Shown piece by piece: positions 32,226 to 44,271 of a stretch of 64,000 nucleotides of DNA (within the stretch, counting starts at the first letter, position 1; each line of letters begins with the position of its first letter). The stretch spans positions 2,258,501 through 2,322,500 of the forward strand of contig JAWRVZ010000050.1 in assembly GCA_037043235.1 (NCBI GenBank), in the 5' to 3' direction. The notes beneath the pieces are model-generated. The model was not told the origin of the DNA. It did no database searches and saw only the letters and a program-made list of their open reading frames with translations. A program made the translations under genes and the position numbers. Source of the DNA: Rhodeus uyekii. Lineage: Eukaryota > Chordata > Actinopteri > Cypriniformes > Acheilognathidae.

Positions 32226-33777
32226 TTACGCGTTTGATGGTGAAGGTGAAGAGACGATGATGAACAGACACATCTTCACTTTATTTACAAACTCAAATCA
32301 AATAACTTTTAATATAAACAAAAGTGCACACTTGTGCAAAAACAGGAGATAAACACGGCAAACAAAGAGAAGCACAAAGATCCAAAAACACATAAGCATT
32401 TCCAACAACTGAAAAAGACAAGAGAAAACATGAGGGTTTTTATACACAGGATAATGGGGAACAGGTGATTAGAGTAACAAGAAGAGTGATTGACACGTCA
32501 GACAATGGAAGCACATGGAAGGAAACATGAAGGGGTGGAGACACGACAGGACTTTGACAGTAGCTCCTGTCAGGCACGACCTCGGGAGAGAAGGACGGAG
32601 GGGGACCAGGAGGAGGACAATACAGAACATGACATAGAACAAAATATCAGTCCAATATTTTTGAGGGGGAGTGAATACTGTTCAAGGGGGAGTGGAGGAT
32701 GGGAGGAGCCAGGAGGAAGTCAGGAGTAGGGGGCGCCAGGTGGAGCTCCAGAGACCAGCCAGGATGAGGCACCAGGGTGGAATTGAAGGCAGGAGGAGCC
32801 CTGGGGATGATCGACATTGAAAATGCCTCTGCGGGGAGCCCACGTGAGAGTGCTGGCCCTGGAGACTGAGGTGGAACCGCGGCAATAAGCGTCTGAGGAA
32901 CCGAGGACAGAGGTGGGGCTGGTGGGACTGAGAAGCCAAAGGCAAAGCGACTGACCAAGGCGGAGCTGGAGGGATGTGGGAGCCCGGTGGAGCCGTGTGG
33001 CCAAAGGTCTTAGCTGGAGCGATGGGCACAGAGGTCATCTGATGACATTGCCGGCTCATGCACCTCTTTAGACCTTTGTTGTGGGATGGATTCTGGGGCT
33101 ATGACTCCTTCCGAACTCTCCCGGCTTGGGCTTGTCTCTCCATGGTCTCCACGGTCTGTTGTGGGCTCAAGTGACGTCCTCTCGTCGATCGTTCTCAGCG
33201 GTGGTTGGCTGATATCTGGCGGTGGAAGTGGAGCTGGTGTCGTCCTCTTTGTGGCTGTTGGTGAATGGTGAGTCGTTACAGACTAGCACCCACTCCACGT
33301 AGGCGACAAAGTTGTTCTGCTGGAGGGCATGCCTTGGACCACTCGATCAGCCCGGCGTGGAAGAAACTGCTCAGCGTGCTGCCCAGGTCCATCTGACACG
33401 ACGGATTGAGGAAGTCCTGGGTGTGTAATTCCAGTGGACGGTCTCCCTGCTCCAGCAAAAGCAAGGCAACTGCAGGGAAGTCCATAATTGAAGTTTTTTG
33501 TAACAAGTAACCAAGTCAGTTGTTCTGTTACGCGTTTGTTGCGGGATGATGAAGGCGAAGAGATGATGATGAACTGAAATCTTCACTTTAAATATGAACA
33601 AAAGGGCACACTTGTGCAAAAACAGGAGCTAAACGATCACGCAGAACAAGGAGAAACATGGAGAACATCCAAACACATATAAATATTTCCAACAACTAAC
33701 AAAGACAAGAGAACACACAAGGGTTTTTATACACAGTATAATGAGGAACAGGGGATGAGACTAAGAAGAAGAGTGAG
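32226..33777 (-). mobile_element. Non-autonomous LTR element, minus strand
   Basis: Two related LTRs in the same orientation, 32226-32559 (complete, TG...CA) and 33526-33777 (cut at its right end), enclose about 970 bases. They share GTTACGCGTTTG, GGCACACTTGTGCAAAAACAGG-like strips and GGGTTTTTATACACAG (TATA region). The inside holds only a short Gag-like piece and proline-rich frames, with no RT, so it depends on another element. LTR divergence is considerable. Confidence 0.75.
33276..33506 (-). pseudogene. Gag-like fragment of the LTR element
   Basis: A minus-strand frame, MDFPAVALLLLEQGDRPLEL and onward, followed by a serine/leucine-rich segment, resembles Gag-like proteins common in fish non-autonomous LTR elements. 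The region 32650-33060 continues with proline-rich frames (PPAPPW). No protease or RT is seen. The family assignment is uncertain. Confidence 0.45.
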
Positions 33778-34254
33778 TCATAATATTAGATTTGTCTCCT
33801 GCATTCAGTCATAATACAGTATGTGAAGTACTATTCTTTTTTCATTACAAAAATTTTTCAAAAACATTTAGATAATTCTAACTCTTTTCCTTACAAATAA
33901 AATGTATTTGTATTTCTATGACAGCTATGTTCTATGTCCTTATGCGATTCTATACAGTACAATGTTGATATTTTTTTTTTATATATCATGTAAATTTTTT
34001 GAAATTATGTGTTTACTTACTAACAAAGGTGACTATCTTATTATCTTGAAAATTTGTGATAATTTCACTTTTATGTCTGTGATTTCATTGTGTATGATGA
34101 TGTTAAATGCTGAAGAATAAATCGTCTGAATGAACATCAGAACAGAAAAACACTTTCAGTTCATGTAGAATAAACTCTAGACATGTTTCAGCATGTGATT
34201 CACATTGTGTTGAATGAATGAAAAGCTTCATATCTGTGTTTCTTCTGCTTTTAG
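33778..34254. other. A/T-rich sequence 5' of gene B
   Basis: The first exon (start codon) of gene B should lie in or before this stretch, but I find no convincing signal-peptide start with a donor. The LTR insertion just upstream may have displaced or removed it. Confidence 0.5.
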
Positions 34255-34290
34255 TACTGATGTTCCTCATCCACTCTGGACTCACTCAAG
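34255..34290 (+). CDS. Signal-peptide exon (second) of gene B
   Basis: A 36-base mini-exon, phase 1-1, acceptor CTTTTAG, donor GGTACTG. It encodes VLMFLIHSGLTQ, the hydrophobic end of a leader peptide with a plausible cleavage near SGLTQ. Leukocyte receptors of the FcR/LITR type typically split the signal peptide over two exons with such a mini-exon second. The frame joins correctly to the Ig exon at 34487. Confidence 0.75.
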
Positions 34291-34486
34291 GTACTGTGCA
34301 GAACCACAGTGTTTTAAACTAATGGCAATGATACAGGGTTTATTTGTCTACATGATCAGATTCAGGATTGCAAAAAAACCCTCTCTCTCTATGTATATAT
34401 AAATATACGTGTGTGTGTGAGTGTGTACTTTTTTAAATTACAGTTTTCTTACTGCAATGCTTTTAATATTTACTTCTGTTTCTCAG

Positions 34487-34756
34487 TGAAACCTGCAGTG
34501 AAGGTGAATCCAGATCAGTGTGTGTTCAGAGGAGAGACGGTCACTCTCACATGTGACATTCAGGGAGGACGAGACACTCAGTGGACGTACAGCTGGTTTA
34601 GAGATGGAAACACCAGCTATCCATATAAATCATCAACAACAGCAGAGATCAGTTTCAGAGCTGATGTGTCTGACAGTGATGAATACAGATGTAGAGGAGA
34701 GAGATCAGACTCACAGAGATCAGACATCAGTGATGCTGTTACACTGACTGTATCAG
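34487..34756 (+). CDS. Ig-domain exon 1 of gene B
   Basis: Ninety codons, phase 1-1, acceptor TTTCTCAG, donor GGTGAAG. It encodes VKPAVKVNPDQCVFRGE, then VTLTCDIQGG (first cysteine), WTYSWFRDG (tryptophan), and SDSDEYRCRGE (second cysteine), ending VTLTVSG. The frame is intact. Domain type and position match the N-terminal domain of LITR/FcRL proteins. The truncated exon at 15574 in gene A is the same domain type. Confidence 0.88.
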
Positions 34757-35510
34757 GTGAAGCTTCATAATCACATCTGATTAATGATCATTTAAAATTA
34801 ACTAACATTTCTCAACCACATCTGTTGTTATAAGAGAACAAAAGAAATTCACTTTAGTCATTATAAATTACTTCACACGTCTTGTGTGTTGCATGTGTTG
34901 TGGAGGTTCTGGTTTATTATAAAATCAGGTAAATAGTGAATTTCCATTGTGATGCGCGTCATCTTTGATTTTCGCTTGAGACATTGCCATATCTCCTGTT
35001 CTTCAACAATTGCACTGGCTTACTGTTAAACAACATATTTTATCCTAATGTAAGGAGTTCCTGAGTGTCATGTAAAGCACCCTTAAATAAAATGTATTTA
35101 GGGGCCAAGCACAGAAGCTGCGTATCTATTGAAATCTTCCTATTCTTATTATTTTTCTTCTTCCACTCTGGAAGTCAATGGCAGCCCATAGACATGCTTG
35201 TGGGAAAGTTATGAAATTTGGTACACATATAGAGCACGGTCCAATTATTCACCATAACAAATTTGGAGTCAGTAACTAAATCCGTCTTGCGCCACCACCT
35301 GTCCAAAAATTCATGATTCGGCTAATAACTTTTGAACTATATGATGTTTTCCGTCATGAATATGTTCTTGCCAGTTCATTTGTTTTTTTAATTTAGGAGT
35401 TTTTTAACTCCTCCTAGGCCGTTGCTCCAATTTTCCAATCGTCCAATACCCAATTTTCCTATATGAAAATTGCAGTTGGTCTTATATTGATAAGGGCCAA
35501 TGGAGATAAT
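34757..35510. other. Intron of gene B with a dispersed repeat
   Basis: About 35100-35470 starts GGGGCCAAGCACAGAAG, with TTATTATTTTTCTTCTTC and TTGCGCCACCACC, a pattern I associate with a common fish dispersed repeat. I cannot name its class with confidence. No exon is present. Confidence 0.4.
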
Positions 35511-35715
35511 TTTGGCCAGGACACCACTCTTTACAAGAAGTGCCATGGTATTTATGATGAACACAGACAGTCAGGACCTCAGTTTAACATCTCATCTGAA
35601 CGTTGCTTGTTACTGTACAGTGTCCCCATCACATTACTGGGGCATCAGAACCCACACATACCACAGAGTGACGCCCCCTGCTGGCCTCTCTAACACCTCT
35701 TCCAGCAGCAACCTA
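35511..35715 (-). mobile_element. SINE3 (5S-derived), 3' part; rest at 44818
   Basis: On the minus strand this matches SINE3 body motifs: GAGGCCAGCAGGGGGCG, ATGCCCCAGTAATGTGATGG, GATGAGATGTTAAACTGAGG and GTGTCCTGGCCA. The left half breaks at CTAG/TT where the DIRS element begins, and the 5S-like head resumes at 44818-44872. Confidence 0.75.
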
Positions 35716-36049
35716 GTTCCCTTTCAAGGGAACTCGCGCTGCGTCGAATGCTTGGGGAATACTTGGACGCTGTCTCGCGAAGCACAATATGTAAACATCC
35801 ATCGACCGAGTGTGAGTTACGGTCGCAGGTCGGTGACGTCATGAACCAGGTCATAAAAGAGTGGCAGCTTTTGGTTTCTTCGCAAGCACAAGTGTGAGAG
35901 TGTATTGTGTTGTCGAGCTAGTTGTTTGAGTTGGTTCGCGAATGGATCAGACGGTGGGGTGTGAGACGAGCGCTGCTTTATCTCAGCCCATTCCCGGTAG
36001 ATCCAGTGCCCGTGCAGCCTGAGGGCTGTTACATATGGCACTGACACTG

Positions 36050-36660
36050 CAATGATCTATCTCTGAGGAGTTTGACTTTGTCAGAATTTAATGCTGAGAG
36101 AATATTCGCCACTTTTCTTTTGCAAAGTGCAAAGTGATTTGCGCGCCATGTTGACTATTTATTTCCGGCAAAGAAGCGTTCGTCCTAAGAAAATAAATAA
36201 TTAGATGAACGCGTCCTGTTAGCGCGAGTCACCCCCCTGCGATATATAAAAGGATCGATCATGAGACTGAGGAGGTGCTTGCGAGCTACCTATCTCAATC
36301 AGTATTGATGCAAAAAAAAAAAAAAAACTACACTGCTCTATAAATCTGTGAGGATTATTTCCACGCTTGTGGACAGTCAAGCATATAAGATTCAAGAATT
36401 GTATTTTCACATACACAGTTATATACAATATACAGCTGAGAGTGAAATGTAAACAGGAAAGAAGAGTTATTGGGGGACCTCGATGAGAGCATAAATATAC
36501 ATATATTTTAATATTACATAAATCTGTCTATCTATATTATATTATATATATATATAATATAATATCCCGACCTCGATGAGAGCATAAATATACATATATT
36601 TTAATATTACATAAATCTGTCTATCTATATTATATTATATATATATATATATATACAAGA
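36050..36660. other. Insert within DIRS copy 2, with an 88-bp tandem duplication
   Basis: The sequence does not resemble the first DIRS copy. A stretch starting CGATGAGAGCATAAATATAC is repeated at about 36481 and 36570, each ending in an AT run. TATATAAAAGG near 36243 looks like a TATA box. Its origin is unknown. Confidence 0.45.
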
Positions 36661-37235
36661 GGCATCTATGGCTCAAACCTTTAAAGATAAGGAAATAAGT
36701 TCCTCCTGGAACTTTCCTCCTCCTCTCTCGTCTTCTGGGCTTTTTCGGCAACACTGTTGAGATGGTCGTAAATAAGTTCTATGAGGCTGCTAGCAGCAGG
36801 TGGTGTTCAGTGTGCTACTGCCTCGTTGCTCTCAAATTAGGGGCTGTGAGATATTCAGCCCCAGAGCTCCTCTCAATGGGCTGCTCTGAGGCAGAGCGTC
36901 GCAACCGGCTAACCCCTCCAGAAACACGGGGGGTCGGGCCGGCACTCCCGGCCTCAATCCTCTGGCAGGAGGACGGATCTGAGGACCGTCATCCTCGCCA
37001 AGAAGGCTACATCAAGGAGGTCTTGGCGCTAAGTTGCCAGGCCTCGTACAGGCGTCCCTCCTCAGCTGCCACCTGTGAGTCTGGTTGCTCTGAGGAGATC
37101 GCCCCCTCCAAGGAGGGTCCTAGAGCATTCACTCCAGGCGTACCCCTGAAAACCGGCCAGCCTTGAGAGGCTGGTTCCCTCATTAGAATTTCTGCTAGCA
37201 TCTCATGCCTACAAGAAGTTTCTCATTGGGTCCTG

Positions 37236-37311
<76 letters not shown>

Positions 37312-37330
37312 ATATATAGAACCCTGCTAA

Positions 37331-38500
37331 AGGAAATTCAGAACAGTCGTTACTTCATCGTTCCCAAGAGGGATGGAGGATTGCGGCCCATCCTAAATCA
37401 CTTCTAAATCACTCGTCATCAATGTTGACTTTGAAACAGATCGTGACAGATCAGGTCCGAGGACTGGTCTGTCAAATCGACCTAAAGGACGCATATTTTC
37501 ATTCCATCCTTCCGCAACACAGCAAGTACGTCAGGTTCGCCTTTGGGGGGAAGGCTTACCAATATCGAGTGCTTCCGTTTGGCCTAGCTCTTTCACCTTG
37601 CACGTTCTTCATATGCATGGTCGCAGCGCCTCCAATGAATCAGAGTTCTCAATTATATCGATGACTGGCTTTTCTACCCAGTCGTTACAGCAAGCGGTTC
37701 AACATTGAGATGTTGTTCCCGCGCTTTTTAATGTGTTGGGGTTGAGGCTAAACGCAAAGAAGAGTGTGCTCTCTCCTCTCCAGAGGACCACCTTCCTCGG
37801 CGTTGTTGGGTTTCGGTTATGATGTCTGCACGGTTTTCCCCCGTGCGCATCGATTCCGTCCTGTTAGCCGTCAAAGAGTTTAACTATGCCAGCCACTTAC
37901 TGTAAAGCACTTCCAGAGAGTGCTGGGTCTCAGGCAGCAGCTTCCTGTGTTACCCCGCTCGGGCTGCTGCACGAGGATCGCTACAGTGGTGGCTCAGAAC
38001 CAGAGGGTTTTCCCTGAGGGGCAACCCTTTCGGCACTAACAAGGTCACGCGGCGAGGCTTATGTGCCTTGGATGTGTGGAAATCCTGGTTTCTGCCTCAT
38101 GGACCCGTATTGGGAGCTCCTTGACGACGTGTAATGCTATCGAGGGATGTATCTCTTACAGGCTGGGGAGCAGCCTTGAGAGACCGCTCGCCCAAGGTCA
38201 TGAGCACCAGTTATCCTGGCACATAAACCTGCTAGAGATGATGGCTGCTTGGAGGGCGCTTCAGGCGTTCCTCCCAGACCTCAGGGGCCACCATGTGTTT
38301 GCTCAGACCGACGGCACCACTGTGGTCTCCTATATAAATCATCAGGGAGGTTTATGCTCGTGACCATTATACAACTGGAGTGCCGGATCCTCCTTTGGTC
38401 CGAAGGGAGACTGCTCCATCCACGGGCAGTTAACATCCCTAGGACCTAGAATGTGGGAGCAGACTTCCTGTCGAGGCAGGGGCCGAGGCCCGGGGATTGG
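37331..38500 (+). pseudogene. DIRS copy 2 RT-RNase H, heavily broken
   Basis: Recognisable motifs are RYFIVPKRDGGLRPIL, QIDLKDAYFHSILPQHSKY, FAFGGKAYQYRVLPFGLAL, then RNase H pieces WHINLLEMMAAWRAL and INHQGG. Many stops and shifts separate them. It preserves the run of six G at the FGGK motif (about 37547), which is useful for judging the seven-base run in copy 1. Confidence 0.8.
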
Positions 38501-38793
38501 AGGCTCCACCTCGGGTGGTGGAGCAGATTTGTTTGAGATTTGGCCGAGCACAAGTAGACCTGTTTGCGTCCGAGGAATCGACTCATTGCTCTCTGTGGGT
38601 TTCACTCTTGCACCCAGCCCTGCTCGGGCTGGATGCCATGGTTCAGACATGGCCGAGGCTATGTTTGTACGCCTTTCCCCCGATTGCTCTGCTCCCGGGA
38701 GTTCGCCGAGACAAGGTCCGTCTCACATTAATTGCTCCATGTTGTCCGGGCAGAGTGTGTTTTGCGGATCTTGTGTCCCTTCTGGACTGAGTC

Positions 38794-39514
38794 CCCAGCT
38801 CATAGATTCTGGTCTCTCAACTAAGGTTGTTGAGACCATCCTCCACTCCAGAGCTCCCTCCACGAGGAAGCTGTATGCCCTGAAGTGGAGACTCTTCACT
38901 TCTTGGTGTAGCGAAAAGCAGGTGAACCCAGTACAGACCAAGGTTCCTACCTGTGACTTATCCCTGGTACTCCAGGGGTTGTCCCAGGCACCTTTTGAAC
39001 CTTTGGATGAGGTTCCCCTAAAGTTCCTCACTTTAAAGACATTATTCTTATTAGCTATAACATCGCTAAAAAGAGTTGTGGATCAACAGGTGCTTTCTAT
39101 AGCTCCCTCTTGCCTTGAGTTTGCGCCTGGGATGGTGAAAGCCTTCCTTCATCCCAGACCAGGCTATGTGCCCAAAGTGCCCACCCATGTGGTCAGGTCT
39201 ATTGTACTGGAGGCCTTCTGCCTTCCCCCCTTAAGTGACCAGGACCAGGAATTTAAAAACAAGGTCTGTCCAGTGCGAGCACTAGACACTTATGTCCTCA
39301 GGTCTGCCTTTGGCGTAAGTCCAGACCAGTTGTTTGTTTGCTTTGGGACCCCTAATGGAGCCCCAGCATCCAAACCTACTTTAAGCAGGTGGATAGTCGA
39401 GGCTATCACCCTGGCTTACGAGTCGGCCGGATCCCCTTCGCCTCTAAGGGTCCGTGCCCAGTCCTCTAGGAGTGCCCAGTCCTCTGAGCAAGCCCGGGTT
39501 TCCGGGTTACCGGC
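38794..39514 (+). pseudogene. DIRS copy 2 tyrosine recombinase, internally deleted
   Basis: An open frame with APSTRKLYALKWRLF, ITSLKRVVDQ and PLRVRAQSSRS. Compared with copy 1 about 65-70 residues are missing after KQVNPV, within the core-binding half. The H-x-x-R histidine is replaced by glutamine (QSSR), and the C-terminal part with the tyrosine is lost before the Gypsy insertion. It cannot encode an active enzyme. Confidence 0.8.
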
Positions 39515-39879
39515 TGTGGCCAGCGGGGCGTGGTTTAGAGTCTGTTGCAGGCGGAGGATGAGTTTGGGAGGGCTAATGGTTAAGGGACACGCCTCTTGTT
39601 AACGAGATCTAACAGGTGTCTTCATTTTGCAGTGAGTCGAGAGACAGGATAAAAGCTGGGCCCAGGAGAAGGAGAGGAGGCTGACTGGGGTGAAGGCTGA
39701 AAAGTCAGAGTGCTGCCAGCTAACCCTGCCGTGTTGGAAGCTGCAGACAAGTGTTTTCTGTTCATTTTCGTTGTTGCCCTCGAGCATATTCTTTTGTTAC
39801 AAAGTTTGGAATAAAAGTGACTACTAGTCTGCCTAAAGACGACCCCGCCTTTTCTTTGGATAGCTGAAAAGCCATCACA
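39515..39879 (+). repeat. 5' LTR of the Gmr1-like element
   Basis: TGTGGCC...CATCACA, with GATAAAAG (TATA-like) near 39650 and AATAAAAG (polyadenylation signal) near 39810. Confidence 0.92.
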
Positions 39880-39880
39880 G

Positions 39881-39900
39881 TGGTGCCGAAACCCGGGATC
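39881..39900 (+). promoter_or_regulatory. Primer binding site complementary to tRNA-Phe
   Basis: TGGTGCCGAAACCCGGGATC pairs with the 3' end of tRNA-Phe, whose acceptor begins GCCGAAA and ends TTTCGGCACCA. It lies one base after the LTR, the usual place for minus-strand priming. Confidence 0.8.
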
Positions 39901-39925
39901 CGGTGGGGATCTGTCTTTGTTTGTG

Positions 39926-42900
39926 ATGGAGTCTGCGCCGCTGGGGGAGCTTGTAAAGTCACTCGCTAATCTCCACCATGCTCAACACCAGGCCCTCCAG
40001 GAGCTCAGGGAGGAGCAAGACAGGAGGTTCCAGTCACTCATGGAGATCCAGCAGGAAGATCGACAGCTGATGCGGGACATGCTGGCCCAGGGAGTGGTAC
40101 CTGTCCCTTCTACCCATATACCTCCGCCTCCTCAGATCCCGCTGCAGAAGATGGGGGCCGAGGATGATCCGGAAGCCTTCTTGGAGCTGTTTGAACACGT
40201 TGCAAAGGCATGCCGCTGGCCAGAGGGGGAGTGGGTGCTGCGGCTGATCCCGCTGCTAACTGGAGAAGCCCAGCTTGCAGCGCGGCAGTTACCAGCCCAA
40301 AATTTGCTCAACTACAAGGACCTGAAAAAAGCCGTCCTGCAGAGAGTGGGCCGTAGCCCCGAGCAACATCGCCAACACTTCCACTCCCTCACCCTCCAGG
40401 AGGGGGGGTCGCCCTTTGCTTTCGCCCAGCAGCTTTGGGGAGCCTGCCGCCAGTGGTTGGCGGCTGACAACCGTGATGTGGACGGGGTGATCGAGATGGT
40501 GGTACTGGAACAGTACTGCCACCAGCTACCGAAACGGACAGCGGAGTGGGTGCAGTGCCACCGGCCAGCGACTCTGGAGGAAGCCGTCCAGCTGGCGGAA
40601 GACCACTTGGCAACCTTTGGGGCGGGCCCAAGCAGCTCCCTTTCTCCTCTTCCTTCTCTCTTCCTGTCTGTTCCCCCTCCTTCTCAGTCTATCCCTGCTC
40701 ATAGGCCCCGGGAAGGACGACGACGACCCGTGCCGACTCCCAGAATCCGGCGGGGGGTTCCGACGCAGTTTCCTTCAGTGAGGACCAACCCTCTGGGCCC
40801 ACTGCCTCGGCCCATTCCGCCTCTCAGGGCGGAACCATCAACCTCCGGGCCCGTATCCTTTCCGAACCCCTCTCTCTCGCCTCACCTGCAGGGGGCGGGT
40901 CCCGCTACCACTGGTGTGGAGGAAAAGTCTGGGCCGCTTTGTTGGCATTGCGGGGAGCCGGGACATTTCCGGGATCAGTGCACCTCCATGGAGGTGAATA
41001 CACTGATCCGGGTCCCCGAGATGCCACCAAGCGCCCCCGATCGAGCCGGGCAGTATTACGTACCAGTAAGTGTCAGGGGAAATACGTATCAGGCTTTGGT
41101 GGATTCAGGCTGTAACCAGACCTCCATCCATCAATGCCTGATGCAAACCGGGGCATTGAATACGGGCCGCGTGGTGAAGGTACGGTGTGTGCACGGGGAC
41201 ATTCGTGAATATCCGCTTGCTTCGGTCATAATTCAATTGGGGAACCAAAAACATAGAGTCGAGGCGGCGGTTAATCCCCACCTCAGCCACCCTGTAATCT
41301 TGGGAACAAATTGGCCATTATTTTCAGCATTATTAAGGGGTCTCTTTATGGGTGGCACCTGCAGAAGTCAAGCCGATCAGGAGGTGAGAACCGCTGGGGC
41401 TGGCGAGGGGACCTCAGGTCCACCCGAGACTGACCCGGGGTTGGGGCCCTCGTCGGGGGAAGGGGCGCTGGCCTACCCCCCCCTCGGGGACTTCCCCCTG
41501 GAGCAGTCTCGGGATGAGACGCTGCGGCATGCCTTTGACAGGGTACAATCAATTGATGGTCACCTCGTGGAGCCTGGCCGCGTTCTCTCCTACCCTTATT
41601 TTACGGTAATCCAAGACAGGTTATATCGCGTGACGCAGGACACGCAGACAAAAGAAGATATAACCCAGCTATTGGTACCAAAGGGCCGTCGGGAAATGTT
41701 ATTCCAGGCGGCCCACCATAACCCGATGGCCGGGCATTTATGACAGGACAAAACACTTAACCGACTCATGGCCCGGTTTTATTGGCCGGGCATTCGCGGG
41801 GATGTCCGCAGGTGGTGTGCGGCCTGTCGCGAATGCCAGCTGGTTAACCCACCGGCCGTCCCAAAAGCGTCATTGCGCCCTCTACCGCTAATCGAGGTCC
41901 CCTTCGAAAGAATTGCCATGGACCTCGTCGGGCCATTAGAACGGTCAGCACGTGGGCATCGCTTTGCATTAGTTCTCGTGGATTATGCAACGCGATACCC
42001 GGAAGCAGTGGCCCTCCGCAACATTTCTGCAAAGAGTGTTGCGGACGCCCTCTTCCGAATTATCTCCCGGGTGGGGATCCCGAAAGAGATCCTCACCGAC
42101 CAAGGCACAACATTTATGTCACGTACACTGCGCGAGCTATACGAATTATTGGGGATTAGGTCCGTGCGCACCAGTGTTTACCATCCTCAAACAGATGGTC
42201 TGGTGGAGCGGTTTAATCGGACCTTGAAAAATATGATTCGTAAGTTCGTTCACGATGACGCAAAAAACTGGGATCGCTGGTTGGAGCCCCTGATGTTTGC
42301 GATACGCGAGGTTCCACAAGCCTCCACTGGGTTTTCGCCCTTCGAACTTCTCTATGGCCGGCGACCTCGAGGGGTGCTTGACGTCATTAGGGAGGTTTGG
42401 GAGGAGGGACCTACTAACGCGAAAAACGAAATTCAATACGTTTTGGACCTGAGAGCAAAACTCCACACACTGGGGCGGCTCAAAATGGAGAACTTGCTAC
42501 AGGCCCAAGAACGTCAAAGTTGTCTTTACAACCGGGGCACCCAACTACGCGAATTTGCACCGGGAGAGAAAGTGCTTCTTTTATTGCCCACGTCAGCTTC
42601 AAAATTACTCGCCAAGTGGCAAGGTCCCTTTGTGGTCACACGGCGGGTGGGGGATGTCGACTATGAGGTGGTACGGCCGGATAGGGCGGGGACACGGCAA
42701 ATTTACCATGTCAACCTCCTAAAACCATGGAGGGAGGTCAATTCGGTACAGTTGGCCACGACAGTAAAAGAGGTGGAGGAGCTCGGGCCGGAACCGATTT
42801 TAAGACCTAAACCAGTAGGGCCGGTCCCTTGTGGGGCTCACCTCTCGTCGGTCCAGCTAACCGAGGTTTATAATTTACAGCAGGAGTTTGCCGACGTGTT

Positions 42901-44254
42901 CTCCCCTCTGCCCGGCCGGACGAACCTCATAGAACACCACATTGAGACACCTCCCAGGGTAGTGGTACGGTCACGACCCTATCGGTTACCTGAACACAAG
43001 AAAAAAATTGTTCGGGATGAATTGGAGGCGATGCTTGACATGGGGGTAATTGAAGAGTCACACAGTGACTGGTCCAGCCCGATAGTCCTAGTTCCGAAGG
43101 CTGACGACTCGACCAGGTTCTGTGTTGACTATCGCAAAGTGAACGCAATTTCTAAATTTGATGCATATCCTATGCCTCGGGTTGACGAGCTGCTCGATCG
43201 GTTAGGCACTGCACGATTTTACTCGACACTGGATTTAACGAAAGGGTATTGGCAAATCCCCTTAACGCCAATGTCCTGAGAGAAAACGGCCTTTTCCACT
43301 CCGTTTGGGTTACACCAATTTGTCATGCTTCCTTTCGGGCTATTCGGGGCTCCGGCTACGTTTCAGCGCCTCATGGACCGTGTCTTACGGCCTCATCAAG
43401 CGTATGCTGCTGCCTACTTAGATGATATCATCATCTTTAGTAATGATTGGCAGCGGCATATGCAGCACCTGAGGGCGGTTCTGGGGGCGCTGCGCGTTGC
43501 CGGGCTCACGGCCAACCCAAAGAAGTGTGCAATTGGACGGGTGGAAGTACGGTATCTGGGGTTCCACTTGGGTCATGGACAGGTGCGGCCCCAAATTGAC
43601 AAAACCGCTGCGATTGCGACCTGCCCGCGTCCTAAGACCAAGAAGGAGGTGAGACAGTTCTTGGGGCTGGCTGGCTACTATAGGCGGTTTGTTCCTAAAT
43701 TTTCGGAGGTCACCAGCCCCTTGACTGACCTCACTAAAAAGGGAGCTCCAGACCCGGTCCAGTGGACGGAGCAGTGCCAACAGGCTTTTACCTGCATAAA
43801 AGCTGCACTATGTGGGGGGCCATTGTTACACTCTCCTGACTTTTCTCTCCCTTTTGTCTTGCAGACAGACGCGTCGGACAGAGGGCTGGGAGCCGTGTTG
43901 TCCCAGGTGGTGGAGGGCGAGGAGCGCCCCGTGCTGTACATTAGTCGGAAGCTCTCAATGAGAGAGACTAAGTACAGCACGATTGAGAAGGAGTGTCTGG
44001 CCATCAAGTGGGCGGTCCTTACCCTCCGGTACTACCTATTGGGACGGGCTTTCACTCTCTGTTCGGACCACGCTCCGCTCCAATGGCTCCACCGCATGAA
44101 AGACACCAACGCGCGGATCACCCGTTGGTATCTGGCATTGCAACCATTTAAGTTTGAGGTGGTCCACAGGCCGGGGGCGCGGATGGCTGTGGCCGACTTC
44201 CTCTCCAGAAATGGGGGGGGAGTGGGTGGCAGGCCGGATGGCTCCCCGGCCTGA
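39926..44254 (+). pseudogene. Gag-Pol of the Gmr1-like element, two in-frame stops
   Basis: One continuous frame of about 1443 codons; the start is ATG 39926 (MESAPLGELV) rather than the earlier TTG. Gag has a coiled-coil start, a capsid-like region, and the zinc knuckle CWHCGEPGHFRDQC (from residue about 339). Protease: QALVDSGCNQTS (about 391-402). Integrase: zinc-binding HH...CAACREC, then catalytic MDLVGP, LTDQGTTF and the glutamate in LVERFNRTL. RT: FCVDYRKVN, STLDLTKGYWQIP, YLDDIIIFS. RNase H: TDASDRGLGAVL, TIEKECLAIK, CSDHAPLQWL, VADFLSR. TGA stops stand at 41741-41743 (within the integrase zinc region) and 43277-43279 (in RT); otherwise the frame is intact. Confidence 0.92.
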
Positions 44255-44271
44255 GACGGGTGGTGGGGGTA

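Noticed and set aside
33902..34120. Possible first exon or leader of gene B
   Set aside because: Hydrophobic but without a suitable phase-1 donor, and it runs on without a leader-like structure; I could not support it as the start exon.
35463..35844. Frames near the SINE3 and DIRS left end
   Set aside because: They are chance frames across repeat DNA.
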